A stretch of DNA of 64,000 nucleotides from Boswellia sacra. Its lineage: Eukaryota > Streptophyta > Magnoliopsida > Sapindales > Burseraceae. The notes beneath the pieces were generated by a model. It made no database searches. It was not told the origin of the DNA and saw nothing but the letters and a program-made list of their open reading frames with translations. Positions within the stretch are counted from its first letter, which is position 1; each line of letters begins with the position of its first letter. Positions 1 to 11,500 of this stretch are shown one piece after another. The position numbers and the translations under genes are program-made. Location of the stretch: NCBI GenBank assembly GCA_013180625.2, contig SNVD02008859.1:124001-188000 (forward strand). The letters run 5' to 3'.

Positions 1-365
1 ATTATTTGTAAAATATTAAACTAAGTGGACAATATGATCGAATTGGAACAAGTGTCATGAAAGACGGAGAATAGACGTCGTCCAATAACTTAAATCACAA
101 ACGTCAAACGATACCACTCAACTTTACACCAAAATAAAACAACAATTAAAGGGTAAACTTAACGAAGAAACACTAACACACACTCAACTGAATGAATATA
201 TATTTGATCACTACATCCAAGTCAATGTCCATCATCAAAGAGTTACAAAATCCTCCATGTATCTGTGAAAACAAATAAAGAAATAAGGTACTTAATTAGA
301 ATTGTGTGCTTGTGGGAGGATAATAAAGATATAATTAATACTTACAGAAGATGGGCGGATGATGA
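1..365. other. Left edge: 3' flank and 3'UTR intron of the RCI2 gene
   Basis: AT-rich sequence downstream (on the minus strand) of the RCI2 stop codon. The minus strand shows a good donor (CT|GTAAGTATT, exon end at 346) and a good acceptor (pyrimidine-rich, TTTTCACAG, exon start at 262). This suggests an 83-nt intron at 263-345 inside the 3'UTR. The junction would lie only about 20 nt after the stop, too close to trigger nonsense-mediated decay under the usual 50-nt rule. Nothing else is recognised here. Confidence 0.5.
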
Positions 366-688
366 TCACTTGGTGATGATATAAACAGCATAGATGATTC
401 CAGGAAGGTAACCAAATAACGTAAGAATCAAGCAGATCCAGAATTCAACCTGCAGCACCGTCCAACCATATATATACATGTAATAATTAATACCATAATT
501 CTCCATTAATTAATATATTCTATACATGCAGCATGCAATTAGAGTTGCATGTTGATGTGTAGATGTGCAGATGAAAGAAAATAAGATGTAAATAATAATA
601 CCTTGCAACCAAATTTGAGAAAGACACCCAGAGGAGGCAAGATGATAGCCAAGATGATGTCTATGCATGTAGCTGTGCCATCAGCCAT
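366..688 (-). CDS. RCI2: RCI2/PMP3-family small hydrophobic membrane protein (low-temperature/salt-induced)
   Basis: Two exons, 602-688 and 366-449, joined by a GT-AG intron in phase 0, encode 56 residues. The family is normally 52-57 residues, so this is full length. The N-terminus MADGTATCIDIILAIILPP and the segment LGVFLKFGCK.VEFWICLILT are the family signature. Two membrane helices are visible, at about 9-27 and 33-53, with the conserved GCxxEFWICL junction and the YxxGIIYAVY-type C-terminal helix. Known role: RCI2/PMP3 proteins sit in the plasma membrane, affect membrane potential and Na+/K+ balance, and are induced by cold, salt and ABA. The start is the only Met at the family's usual N-terminus. 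A TATA-like box and an ABRE/G-box lie upstream on the same strand. Identification is firm; regulation is inferred. Confidence 0.93.
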
Positions 689-821
689 CTTTTTCTTCTT
701 AGAATAAAACCTTAACTTGAAAATTAAAATCAAAGAGAGAAGTAGTGATGGTAGTAACTGCTTCAATTAGTTGATGTGGGTAACCATACAAGGAGTGAAA
801 CAGCAAAGAGAGTTCGTTGCC

Positions 822-829
822 ATATATAG
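822..829 (-). promoter_or_regulatory. Putative TATA box of RCI2
   Basis: The minus strand reads TCTATATATGG about 135 nt upstream of the RCI2 ATG, which would give a 5'UTR of roughly 100 nt. Position and sequence fit a plant TATA box. There is no transcript evidence. Confidence 0.5.
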
Positions 830-1035
830 AAACCAAGTGTGTTCTTTTTTCTATTTTCTTTAACTCAAATTCAGTTTTTTTTATTACATATTTTTTAATA
901 TATTTTATATTTAATATTAATTACGTATCTTTTTAAAATTTAAAATAATTTAAAATTAATAATATATTTACAATTATATTAAAAATAAAAACATAAAAAA
1001 ATAAAAAAATTACATCGTCAAAAGAGGGCCAAAAA

Positions 1036-1045
1036 CCCACGTGTC
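1036..1045. promoter_or_regulatory. ABRE / G-box in the RCI2 promoter
   Basis: CCCACGTGTC contains the G-box core CACGTG at 1038-1043 and fits the ABA-response element (ACGTGTC on plus, ACGTGGG on minus). It lies about 350 bp upstream of the RCI2 ATG. RCI2 genes are known to respond to ABA and cold through bZIP factors of the ABF type; that this site does the job here is inference. Confidence 0.5.
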
Positions 1046-3731
1046 GTCATGCAACCTACTTACTGTTAATTTGGATGGTTATGGGATGGAATAAAACAGA
1101 AAGGATTTTTTTTTTCAAAAAATAATAATAATGATAATAAAATTGAAATTTATTGAGCATCATATGAGCGACAGACAGCTCATTGTAATCAACAAGATGA
1201 TGACGTGTTACTGTTAGTCTTCCATGTGCTGTTTCTCCTTTTTCTAATTGAATTGATTGACCCTACGTTTTTACGCACCCCGTCCACATTGACTATAAGA
1301 AATCTTTTGTTTACATTACACCGTGTGGCCCCTACCCTACCCTTGCGCAATCTTCTCCCTTAAGTAATTCCACCACGCGCATTCACATCACTGTTACATA
1401 TCTTCATGAAGCACTGTCTTCTACCCCAAAAGAAACATTTTAATTTCTTAAAGCCAATTATAACCTTCCTTTCTTTTGTCTTAATATTAAGCCTAAGACA
1501 AGTTTTTTCTTTTTTAAAAAATTGATTTTTTTCTTAGAGTGCAAAATGGTTGGGTTGTCGAAGAAGACTTATTTTTAGATTTTATTAAATCATTTACAAA
1601 TGAAGACGTGAATAAAATTGTTACTACAGCGTTAAATCTTTTATGTTACAAATTTACCTCGCTCTTTTTTTTTTTGTTAGTGAATAGTTTAGTAAATTGA
1701 TTAATAATATTTTTTATTTATGATTTTAAAAAGAAATTGACTATTCCTCCTCTATATTTATCAAAAAAGATTATTTATCATACACGGGTAAAAGGGCGCG
1801 TGGGGGCATCTGTAATTTAATTTATGTTACCGACCACTCAATCTGTGGAGATCTGACGGCTCGTAGGTTGCCACATAAGGGGGAGCAGAGGCGGAGATTA
1901 AGGCTAACAATTTGGAGCACCAATGGGAGTTATCCATCTGTACACGTATACTTGCATGTGATGGATGTAACCGTCTTCTTATCTCAATCTTAACCGCCCT
2001 CACACGTGTGCCCCATCGTGGATTGATTCTGCCTTAAATTTAATTTAATTAAAATTAATTAGCATATTATATTGCATGGTATCAGAATCTCTTATTAGCT
2101 GGTGCTGCTGGGGAATATCTTTTGACAAAAGCAAGAAAAGGTTTATGATTTCAAAAGCATGCCTTTATTTATGCTCTCTTTTGTCGGTTCTTATCAGTCC
2201 TTTTAAAAATAAAAATTGTAACACAATTAATTTACAAATTAATAAGCTTCATGTGACAATTTCATAATTTCATGTGAGTTTGATCACCAAATGACACATT
2301 TAACATCACAAAACCCCATCATTAGAAGCCATCATCCCTCAGTTTAAGCCATTTTATTAGGATTTTGCATATTCATCCATTCATTAAATAATACTAAATG
2401 ATTGTTTCCTTAGTTTAAGCAAGAAATATGTGACTAAGACACATGCTAATACATTGAATAAGAGTAATTTAAGGCTTGTTAGTTGTTATTAGGATTTGAC
2501 ATATTAATCCATTGATTAAATGAAAGTAAATGATATATAGTTCTTGCTTTAAGGTTTATTAATGACAATTTTTTTTTCTTTTTAGGTTTAAAAGTGGGAT
2601 ATATCTTAAATACATATGAAGTTAAGATCAAGTAACTTAGTTAAGAAGTTTTCTAAATGAGTAGCTTTAACAAATGTGTTTAAGAGCACATGTTCATACA
2701 TCGAAGACTATATAATTTCTTTCGAAGCCTATATTCACTTGTTAAAAACTTATCAAAAACAATTTATTGATTAAAAATTATTAAATATAGAGTTAATATG
2801 GTTGTTACAATGAAATTACAAAGTTCTTGAGAGATATTACATAATCTTTAAAGTGCTAATATATTTTCTTAGGAAAAATGTTAAAAGTCTGAAACTACCC
2901 TTAAATTATCAATCTTTGAAACTTGTAGAATTATATATGGATAGCTTAAATGTTATGCGGGGTGTGTGCATATATAAAATATTTTCTCTGTTCTTTCTGT
3001 TAATTTCAATTCTTAATATTATAATTTCCAATTTAAGAATAAATTATAATTTTTGTCATCGTATAATAATAAAATACAAAAAAAAAATAATTATTTCATA
3101 AAATTCTAAGGATGAAATTATCATTTCATAAAACTTTGGTGTCATGGCGTATTAGATAATCGATCTTAATTCATTGATCATAGTTGAATGATAATAATGA
3201 TATGACGTTGCATGTGGCATGTGATACACGGCTCCATAAATCATAATATGAAAGTCAATGGCCGACACTCCATCCATGTTGTCCGACGCACGATCTAGAG
3301 ACGGGCGTGATGGGCACGGGCAAGTTCAGTTAAGATGATGCAGTAAATCATAAATGTATAGTGACCCCATCTTAAATGTTCTCCACCAAACTTTCGACAC
3401 CAAGTAAAAGTGAAATTCTCTTTTTAGTTGTTTAATCTACGCTTTTCTTTTCTTCGTAGATTCTATCTATTTCTCTCGTTTATCTTTATCTAAAGTAACT
3501 GTGACATACATATATATGTAAGTGTGGAATCGTAACAATGATACGTGAAGCCCAAATACTTGATTTGGGCCAAGGCTCTCGGAATTGTAGTTGAACTTTG
3601 AACTTCTAACAAGTTATAATCCGCTCCCCTGGCCCTGGATCGTTAACATATAAACAACACTAAAACAGCCTCCTTTCTCTTAAAACAGCATTTTTGTCTA
3701 CTCTGCAACAACAACTAGGAGTAGGAGTAGT
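1046..3731. other. Intergenic, AT-rich
   Basis: No coding region is supported. It holds a perfect 10-bp palindrome CACACGTGTG (2001-2010, a second G-box) and a pair of diverged direct repeats of about 50 bp (about 2353-2404 and 2486-2536). The last few hundred bases are the presumed promoter of the PPR gene at 3732, with a weak TATA-like ATATAAAC near 3649. Short open frames at 2076-2267 and 2853-3101 look like chance. Confidence 0.6.
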
Positions 3732-5855
3732 ATGAAAGTTCGGTTCCCATCAAGATCAAGACGTGAAGAAAGTCTCCTCTCCAAATATTGTCACCAACAA
3801 AAACAATACCATTCGACACCCACGCACCTCAACAACCTCCTAAACCAAACTAATCGAACCAAGAACCTCAAACATGCAACTCAAATACACAATCAAATCA
3901 TCACTAACAACTACCTGTCGCTTCCTTTTCTCTTCAACAGCCTCCTTAACTTGTATGCTAAATGTGGCCATGTTAACCAAACCATACTTCTCTTCTCAAC
4001 TGCCCACAATGTCTCCAAGAACATCGTCACTTGGACTTCTCTCATCACCCACCTTTCACATTTCAACAAACACTTTGACGCCTTAACTTCTTTTAACCAA
4101 ATGAGGTGCAGTGGTATATACCCAAATGAGTTTACCTTCTCCTCAATACTAACCGCTTGCAGAAACACTATGATCGTTGTTCATGGTCGACAAGTACAAT
4201 CTTTGATTTATAAACATGGCTTCCATGATGACGTATTTGTTAATACCTCATTAATAGACATGTATTCGAAGTGTGGGGATATGACGCTGGCAAAAAGAGT
4301 GTTTGATGAAATGCCTGAAAGGAACCTTGTTTCATGGAATTCTATGATTGCGGGGTCTTCTCAAAACAAAATGTATGATATGGCAATTGGGATTTTTTGG
4401 GAGGCTAATAAGGAAGAGTTTATCTATCCAGACCAAGTGAGCTTTTCGAGTGTTTTGAGTGCATGTGCTAGTATTGGGAGATTAGAATTTGGAAGACTAG
4501 TTCATGGAATGGTTGTTAAGCGCGGTTTCATAACTTTACCTTATGTGAGGAACTCATTGATGGACATGTATTTTAAATGTGGGTTGTTTTGTGATGCTGC
4601 TTTGCTGTTTCAGTGTATAGAAGATAGAGATATTGTTGCATGGAATGTTATGATCGCGGGGTGTGTTCATAGTCACAAATTTGAAGAAGCCTATAACTAC
4701 TTTTCGGTTTTGATGGGGGAAAGTGTATTCCCCGATGAAGCCTCATACTCTACAGTTCTTCATGCTTGTGCTAGTCTTGCAGCATTAAATCAGGGAACCT
4801 TGATACATGACCATATAATAAAAACTGGATTTATGAAAAATTCTTTTATTGCAAGTTCATTGATTACAATGTACGCAAAATGTGGGAGCTTGGTCGATGC
4901 TTCTCTGGTTTTTGAAGAGATTGAGAATCTTAATGTGGTTTGTTGGACATCCATGATTGCTGCTTACCAACAACATGGGTGTGCGGACCAAGTGATTGGA
5001 TTGTTTGAGGAAATGCTAAGAGAGGGGATAAAACCTGATTACATTACTTTTGTTTGTGTCTTGTCAGCATGTAGCTACACTGGGAATGTTGAAGGGGGAT
5101 ATGCTTACTTCAATTCCATGAAAGAGGTTCATGGTATTATCCCTGGGCATGAGCACTATGCTTGCATGGTGGACTTACTTGGTCGTGCTGGTCAATTAGA
5201 TGAGGCCAAGAAATTCATAGAAACAATGCCAATCAAACCAGACTCGTCGGTCTGGGGAGCCCTGCTTGGGGCTTGCACAAATTGTGGCAATCTTGAAATG
5301 GGTAGAGAAGTTGCAGGGAGGCTTTTTGAGTTAGAACCAGACAATCCAGGAAATTATGTGCTGCTGTGTAATATGTACTCACGTAATGGGAAATTAAAGG
5401 AGGCTGATGAAATTAGAAGATTCATGGGGGTGACTGGAGTTAGGAAGGAGCCTGGATGCAGCTGGATTGATGTTAAAGACAAGACCTTTGTGTTTACAGT
5501 GCATGATAGATCACATCATAGAACACAGGAAATTTATGAGATGTTAAATAAGTTGGAGGACACGGTGAAAAAGAAAGGGTATGTGGCTGAAACAGAGTTT
5601 GCACTCAATTGTTCAGAAGAATACAAGGAGCGGAACTTATGGTATCATAGTGAGAAACTAGCACTTGCATTTGGGCTCCTAACTCTTCCTGCCGGCGCTC
5701 CAATTAGGATAAAGAAAAATCTGAGGACTTGTGGTGATTGTCATACAGTTATGAAATTTGCTTCCGAGATTTTTGAGAGAGAGATTATTGTAAGAGATAT
5801 CAACAGGTTTCATCGGTTCTCTAATGGTTTGTGTTCCTGCGGAGATTATTGGTGA
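3732..5855 (+). CDS. Pentatricopeptide repeat protein, PLS class, E/E+/DYW subgroup (organelle RNA editing factor type)
   Basis: Intronless, 707 residues, as usual for this family. A basic, Ser/Arg-rich N-terminus (MKVRFPSRSRREE) could be a plastid or mitochondrial targeting sequence. PPR motifs follow from about residue 55 to 500, with typical phrases such as SLIDMYSKCGDM, LVSWNSMIAG, SLITMYAKCGSL and YACMVDLLGRAGQLDEA. The E and E+ regions come next (WGALLGACTNCGNLEMG; KEPGCSWIDV, the PG box), then the DYW deaminase-like domain. Its zinc and catalytic signature is complete: His639-Ser-Glu641 (HxE), Cys667-x2-Cys670-His, His694, Cys701-x-Cys703 and the terminal DYW. Family role: cytidine-to-uridine editing of organelle transcripts, with site choice set by the repeats. 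The RNA target cannot be read here. No ortholog is named because I cannot place it by memory. Confidence 0.93.
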   Translation: MKVRFPSRSRREESLLSKYCHQQKQYHSTPTHLNNLLNQTNRTKNLKHATQIHNQIITNNYLSLPFLFNSLLNLYAKCGHVNQTILLFSTAHNVSKNIVTWTSLITHLSHFNKHFDALTSFNQMRCSGIYPNEFTFSSILTACRNTMIVVHGRQVQSLIYKHGFHDDVFVNTSLIDMYSKCGDMTLAKRVFDEMPERNLVSWNSMIAGSSQNKMYDMAIGIFWEANKEEFIYPDQVSFSSVLSACASIGRLEFGRLVHGMVVKRGFITLPYVRNSLMDMYFKCGLFCDAALLFQCIEDRDIVAWNVMIAGCVHSHKFEEAYNYFSVLMGESVFPDEASYSTVLHACASLAALNQGTLIHDHIIKTGFMKNSFIASSLITMYAKCGSLVDASLVFEEIENLNVVCWTSMIAAYQQHGCADQVIGLFEEMLREGIKPDYITFVCVLSACSYTGNVEGGYAYFNSMKEVHGIIPGHEHYACMVDLLGRAGQLDEAKKFIETMPIKPDSSVWGALLGACTNCGNLEMGREVAGRLFELEPDNPGNYVLLCNMYSRNGKLKEADEIRRFMGVTGVRKEPGCSWIDVKDKTFVFTVHDRSHHRTQEIYEMLNKLEDTVKKKGYVAETEFALNCSEEYKERNLWYHSEKLALAFGLLTLPAGAPIRIKKNLRTCGDCHTVMKFASEIFEREIIVRDINRFHRFSNGLCSCGDYW

Positions 5856-7649
5856 CTCAATGATTTCCTGCCATAGAAACTCCATTTTTCAGGCCCCTTC
5901 GTTTTTCTTTTCCCCCATATTTTTACATACGAACAATTTTTAAGTACATCAGTACAGTTTCAACATAAGGGGTTTTGTATTCTCTCTGTTGCTCTGCAAA
6001 CTCTTAACATGGTCAAATCTGCTATGACATCAGTAGGTTTTGAATCTTATCAAATCTCTAATTTTAACTATTTTTTATTGATGTATTTCAACTTATTTTG
6101 CTAACAAAATATCTTCACTCTTCGCTAAAATTTCCAGCTACTCATCCAGAATTTCTTTAGGAAATATTTATCTCTAGCTTGCTCCATTAGTTTGAAAACT
6201 AAATAGCCCTTATCCTTTTTATTTATCCCATTGCTCTACTTTATACCTTCGGACCGAGTAGGGAGAGTCATTGCGCATTGGAGAATTCAACATTATGTAT
6301 TTGATGCCTTTGCTTCGATAATGTATTCGAAGAAGGATTAACTACTTTTCTTTTGTTTTCTTTGTTTTGAGGTAGGTGACATCCTCTTAGTTTAATGCTT
6401 AACCTTGTACATTGAAAGTGTAATAGAATTACTACCATTTTTTCTAAGTTTATTCAGGTAGAGGGCATCTCTTATTGGCTTGTCACATACTCATAAATAA
6501 AAGTTAGTCCAAATTTTTCCAAGTTCATGCAGTAAAATTTACAAGGCTGTCACTTTTGGTTCCATTAAGATGAAGGAAATTATGGCTTCAAAGGAATAAA
6601 CTAAACAGCTTTTCCAAGACTCATTTGGCTTTCCGGGCAGTGGTGAATGTGGTTCTAGGACAACATTAGCTAATTCCCTGTCCCAGATGCTTCTTGCTTC
6701 GCGTGCTGTTTAAAAGGCCAGCTCCAGCTTTAGTTTAATAGTCTCATCCAGGAGGCCCAGCATTATGGAACAAAAAATCCTCAGGTATTTTTTAGCAATT
6801 CAATGAAATTTTGTTTTTAAATTCACTTTATTTGTGCTAATCTCTGTTTTATATGGTGTCAAGATTGTTTATGACTTGCAGATGCTTGATATTTCCTTTG
6901 TTTAAGCCTAAGGTCACTGTCTCTATATGCATCAGGTCCTCTTCAACTAAAAAATTTTCCTCTGGAGGTGGCCAGAGCCAATTGTGAACATGACAACTGC
7001 AAATTACTTTTTTAATATATATATAGATTTTTTTTTTCTGCATACCTCGAAGAATCTTGCTATTACATGTGTGGAGCACACATCCTGGGATTCCTGGGTT
7101 CCTTTACCAATTAAATCTGCACTGAGAAACACAAGATGACAATTGACAACTCAATGATTGATTCATCCAACTATCAATTGCTTTAATTTTACAAACTCTG
7201 CTCGAATGATTTAGCAATTTCAAATTTGACAATGATCATTTTAAAAGAGGGTGAAGAAAACAATCCTACTCTTTCAGTGGCTGCCCACGCTCGTTTTATC
7301 TGAAAGCATACATTGGCTAAATTCGCAGACGATTCTCTTTTTAGCTGTTGGTGTATAATATTGCTTATTCTAAAACCAAGTATTGATTACTGATTAGTAC
7401 AATATTTGATTTCTTGCCCCTACCGACCATGAATCTTATTTAATGCGTTGCCCAGTAATAGACAGCTGGGGCCAGATATCTGGTGTAGTGAGATTTGTTT
7501 ACCTTGTTTTCAAAGCTCCCTTCCACTTCACCTTACAGGCTACTTCATTTTGCATTTATCATCGACGATCTTTTGTGATTACAAGTCAAGAAAGTATTTA
7601 CTCGTATTTACCAGAGTTTCTTTATATAATATCTGTTTGCATATTTGTA
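5856..7649. other. Intergenic and 3' flank of the PPR gene
   Basis: AT-rich non-coding sequence with no convincing open frame, RNA gene or terminal repeats. The reading frames at 6849-7079 (minus) and 7443-7742 (plus) have no family resemblance and are treated as chance. Confidence 0.5.
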
Positions 7650-7803
7650 TTCTGGGCAAGTGTAAGAATACTTGCGTCCCTTTTCCTGGGTTGGGAACTT
7701 CCTCATAACACCAACGTCATGCATCATTCTGGGCAAGTGTAAAAATGCTTACGCCCCTTTTTCTGGGTTAGGAACTTCCTCATAACACCAAGATCATTCA
7801 TTT
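7650..7803. repeat. Tandem duplication, two units of about 77 bp
   Basis: Unit 1 (7650-7726) and unit 2 (7727-about 7803) both start TTCTGGGCAAGTGTAA and both contain CTGGGTT.GGAACTTCCTCATAACACCAA. A handful of substitutions separate them, so this is a moderately old local duplication. No coding potential is seen. Confidence 0.8.
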
Positions 7804-8295
7804 ATATATTATATATAACCAGATATGTACAGCAAGCAATTATACTGTCAAGAAACAAAACTAAAAATCCATGGCTGTTTCTTAAGTTGCTGGCTGTAAG
7901 ATCTTGATCAGCTTATCAACCCTTTTCTTAGTCTTCTCTTGTGGATAGGATCTGTAGGAAACGACCAGCAAGGCAAAACCTGAGACATCAAAGAATGAGA
8001 CTGGGGAATCTCGGGTCAATTCCCCCCGAAAGAAAAGCCTTACATATAATACTATGCAAATCATCTCATAAAAACATGAAATATTAAAAAAAAAATACAT
8101 CTATTCAGTTTCTTTAGAAAGAAAAACAAAAACTTTACCACGATATACTGCGAAGTTATATTGGTTGCATGCAAGAAAACCATCCATCATATACATGTAA
8201 CTACATATAAAATTAACAGAAAGACAATAAAAGTTCAAAGATAAGTTAAGAAAGCAACAGAATGGTAACTATATCAGCATATACTTTGAAATTAG

Positions 8296-8462
8296 GGAGG
8301 TGACGAGGAGAGGGAGGAATAATGGGAAACCTATGGCATGGGTGGAGTAGGGAAGACAAAACATAATCCATTTTTACTAGATTAGTAACAACATATTATT
8401 TATCTTCCCTACTCACCCACACCACAACCTTCCCAAAATCCTTAACTCCCTCTCCATTCTCC
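8296..8462 (-). ncRNA. MIR482/472-like: miR482/miR472-superfamily microRNA hairpin
   Basis: On the minus strand this stretch folds back on itself. The 3' arm at 8356-8335 begins TCTTCCCTACTCC and ends CCCATGCC, 22 nt in all. That closely matches the miR472/miR482 family, whose mature form sits on the 3' arm, is 22 nt long and contains TTCCCTACTCC.CCCAT. The 5' arm (8423-8403) pairs with it with one bulged base and two G:U or mismatched positions. Pairing extends beyond the duplex through GGGAA/TTCCC and GAGAGGGAG/CTCCCTCTC blocks to about 8296 and 8462. The loop is about 46 nt (8357-8402). Known role: these 22-nt miRNAs target the P-loop region of NBS-LRR transcripts and trigger phased secondary siRNAs. 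A TATA box lies just upstream on the same strand. Expression and targets are not shown by sequence. Confidence 0.78.
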
Positions 8463-8524
8463 CCCAAGCTTCTGCCTAACTGGCTCTTGCTTCTTGTGTG
8501 CCGAGCTCTTCTCCATTATCCTCC

Positions 8525-8532
8525 TTTATATA
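8525..8532 (-). promoter_or_regulatory. TATA box for the miR482/472-like gene
   Basis: The minus strand reads CACTATATAAAGGAG, a near-consensus plant TATA box, 63 nt before the 5' base of the hairpin. A start site about 30 nt downstream (near 8495-8500) would put the hairpin at the very 5' end of the primary transcript, which is common in plant MIR genes. It supports transcription of the minus strand. Confidence 0.6.
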
Positions 8533-8559
8533 GTGGTGGTGGTTGTAGCCTGTTCTGTG

Positions 8560-11500
8560 CCCTCCGAACCCTAGTTGAGGACTTTGGTTACCAAAGATAT
8601 AACTTTATTAAAGAGACTTCAATCTTGTCCGTTCATTTTATTTTTGTTTGGTAAGGTTACTTTATTACACTTCATCGTGTAATGTACGTGTGTCACTTTT
8701 TCAGAATCTTATTTTCATATAGATTTCCTTGCAACGTGCTCCACCACTGGTCCGTCAATGGAGGGCATAAAGTCAATAGGATAAGCTTCAAGGCAAAGAA
8801 TATCCTCACGAATGGACTCCCTGCTCAATCCAAATCCAATTCACATGGAGGGCAGTCTTAGCCCAACCCATTCAGATTGGACTAGGCTTGCACTCTTTCC
8901 AGAAAAACCCATTGTCATCTTGCTGGCTTAACCAAACTTGAAAAGTCTTCCAGCTTCATAAATCATCTCAAGATGGAGACTCCTACTTAATTCATACACA
9001 AGAGCAAGTGCATATGCATGAACATGAGCAGGAGCTCACCAAGAGATTTACACCTTTATGAATAATTTTATACGTATACATACTGTTGATTTTAAACTGA
9101 ATTATGTTTCAAACATAACCGAAGTAACTATATACGTACGCAAAATCATCCCTTTGCTTGCCCCAGTTGCCCCCGCTGATATCTTCTTAACTTTTCAACA
9201 CGTTCACAAGAGTCAACTTTTGAATAGAATGGAAAATTCTAGAGTGGTGTAAAGCAAAAGAGAACTGTAGCTAGATTAAGTGTACATATTATATTCTTAT
9301 CTCATCAATCTTTTTCCACAATCAGTATTCTTCTTTTTCACACCTGCTGTCATTAATCCGGCATACACGTTTAACCCACATCCACGCCATGACAAATGGA
9401 TTTTGTATGATTTGAAAAGAGATGCTCTTTGACATGTAGGTGTGATCAAGTTGCACCAACTAGTCACTTCAACAATAAGCTAGCTACTCTCTTTGATCAA
9501 AATAATTTCTCATCTTCATGCATTACTTCTCAATCTAAAAAAAGTAAACTATGACATATAAAGATTTGATTTCTCAATCTCAATTATTGATGTACATGTA
9601 TAGATATTTATATATATTACAATACAAGTATTTCTGTGATACTTTTGTAGTTGAGGGCATATACACCCTGACCATGTTTATGTTCTCTAACTCTGCGTTA
9701 TAGCTGGAAGATTTAATCTGTCTGCAGGTGTGTGTGTGTGTGTGTATAATTATTTGGGCAACAACAAAGCCAGATTAATTACAGCTTTTATATTTGCTTT
9801 GATGGGCTACACATACACTACACTTATATCTTGTCATATGGTTGGCAGGAGATCTCAAGCCTAAATTGAATCTGGCATGGGCAAACCTGCCAAGAACCAC
9901 CTTATTAACACTTACCAGTTAGTGCCATTACGCTTGTGTAGAAATAAAATTTATTCAGATAATTTCACAAACATGTACGCGCTGCACTGCACAGCACAGC
10001 TTCTAAGAACTCAAGTCCAGGTGACGCATTACCTTCCACGCTTATACATATTATATCTCATAATCCTGACACCAACATTATGGGCGGAGATTATTTTTAT
10101 AATTCTTTTCGGATGGCCACTTGATGAACCTGACAGCATCACATCACTGATACATGCCAAACTTTTCCTCTCTTTGATGCGTATGCACTTAGCTGCGTAG
10201 CTTAGTTCAAAACATGTGCTTTGTCCTTCAAATCAAGCATGATCAAAACAATACTTATCACATATATTTATATATATATATAATATTAAATTGTTAATTG
10301 CAGAAGCCATACTAATGATTATCTAGTCAACATAATCTGGAAAACCATGACATAATAGTATTTGTTTTACAATATTGCACATGTACATAGTGTATGACTA
10401 TGAGAATTGTAACGAGAAATTAAGTATTAATTATCACAGATACGAAGATTTTAAAGAGAATAGATTGTTTGTTGTTAAAAATAAAGCAGTCTGCGCTTCT
10501 CAATGCGCTCTAGCGTCTGCTCTTCTTACACAGCAATTAATTTAAGATTTTATAGACATATATACAAGTATTAAAAGTTGTGTGTGCATGTTAGATGGGT
10601 CTAATTGTCATGTGAAGATTGCAGAGAAGCAGAGACAATGGGCTGCACAGGTTGTTAGCATTGAGAAAGCACGCTTGATGGTCCAATATATATTTCTTCA
10701 GCCTCTCCCAGCAACAGGCAGCAGCACCCGCAGCCAAGACAAATTTTATATGATTGCATTAGTTAATGTAAGCCCTATCATCCCCTGGAGGGTCACCTCC
10801 AATTTTTTATATTATCCTTTCTGTTTCTCCCACATCTTTGTGGCAGACACTGTGTTTTCTCTATAATTTGGTATCCCCTTTCTGTCCCAGATTAATTAAC
10901 TTGCTTATAATTGAGTTAATTAGCCCCAAACTTTGCAAATATTTTCTCCTGGTCGAATAGGGTATTTGAGAATTGTTTCCAAAATGCATCATGGTATGAT
11001 CAAGTTCCAAACTTTCCCCTCTTCTGCTGCAGGTTGCAACTTAATTATATGAATTGATGACTTATGGTCGAGGATAAAGTCCTCTACGGACAGGAAAACA
11101 AAGGGTCACGTGACATCGATCCATGCACGTGAATTTCACACTCTCAATTTGAGGGAGTTATGAAATTTAGGGCCTAAAATTTCGTCCCCCCAGAGAGAGT
11201 AAAACAATATCTCACCGATAGTAACAGTACATGCACCAAACAGAGAGAAAAATATATAGTAAAATGAAAAGATGCCCTACGAATTTGAGGTCCACATGGA
11301 TGGTGCCGAAGCAAATCCCTTACTGGGTCAGCAAGGGTCCAGGTGGACACTGCCCATATTCCATGCTTAAAACTGTGGGGTATCCATGGACATATTGCTT
11401 CACTGTACAACTGATCTACTCAAAACTCATCGGTGTCTATCAATGACCAAATTGTCTTCTTTGATAAGGTTCTGTATTTATGTAGCTTGTAGTTTAGAAA

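Noticed and set aside
2853..3101. 82-codon frame before the first PPR gene
   Set aside because: AT-rich, Ile/Asn/Leu-biased chance frame ending in poly-A-like sequence.
9877..10200. 107-codon open frame in the spacer before PIF3
   Set aside because: No domain, no splice context, no codon-use sign; surrounded by AT-rich non-coding DNA.
11290..11335. Stem-loop as a second microRNA precursor
   Set aside because: Arms are short (about 11 pairs) and match no family I know.
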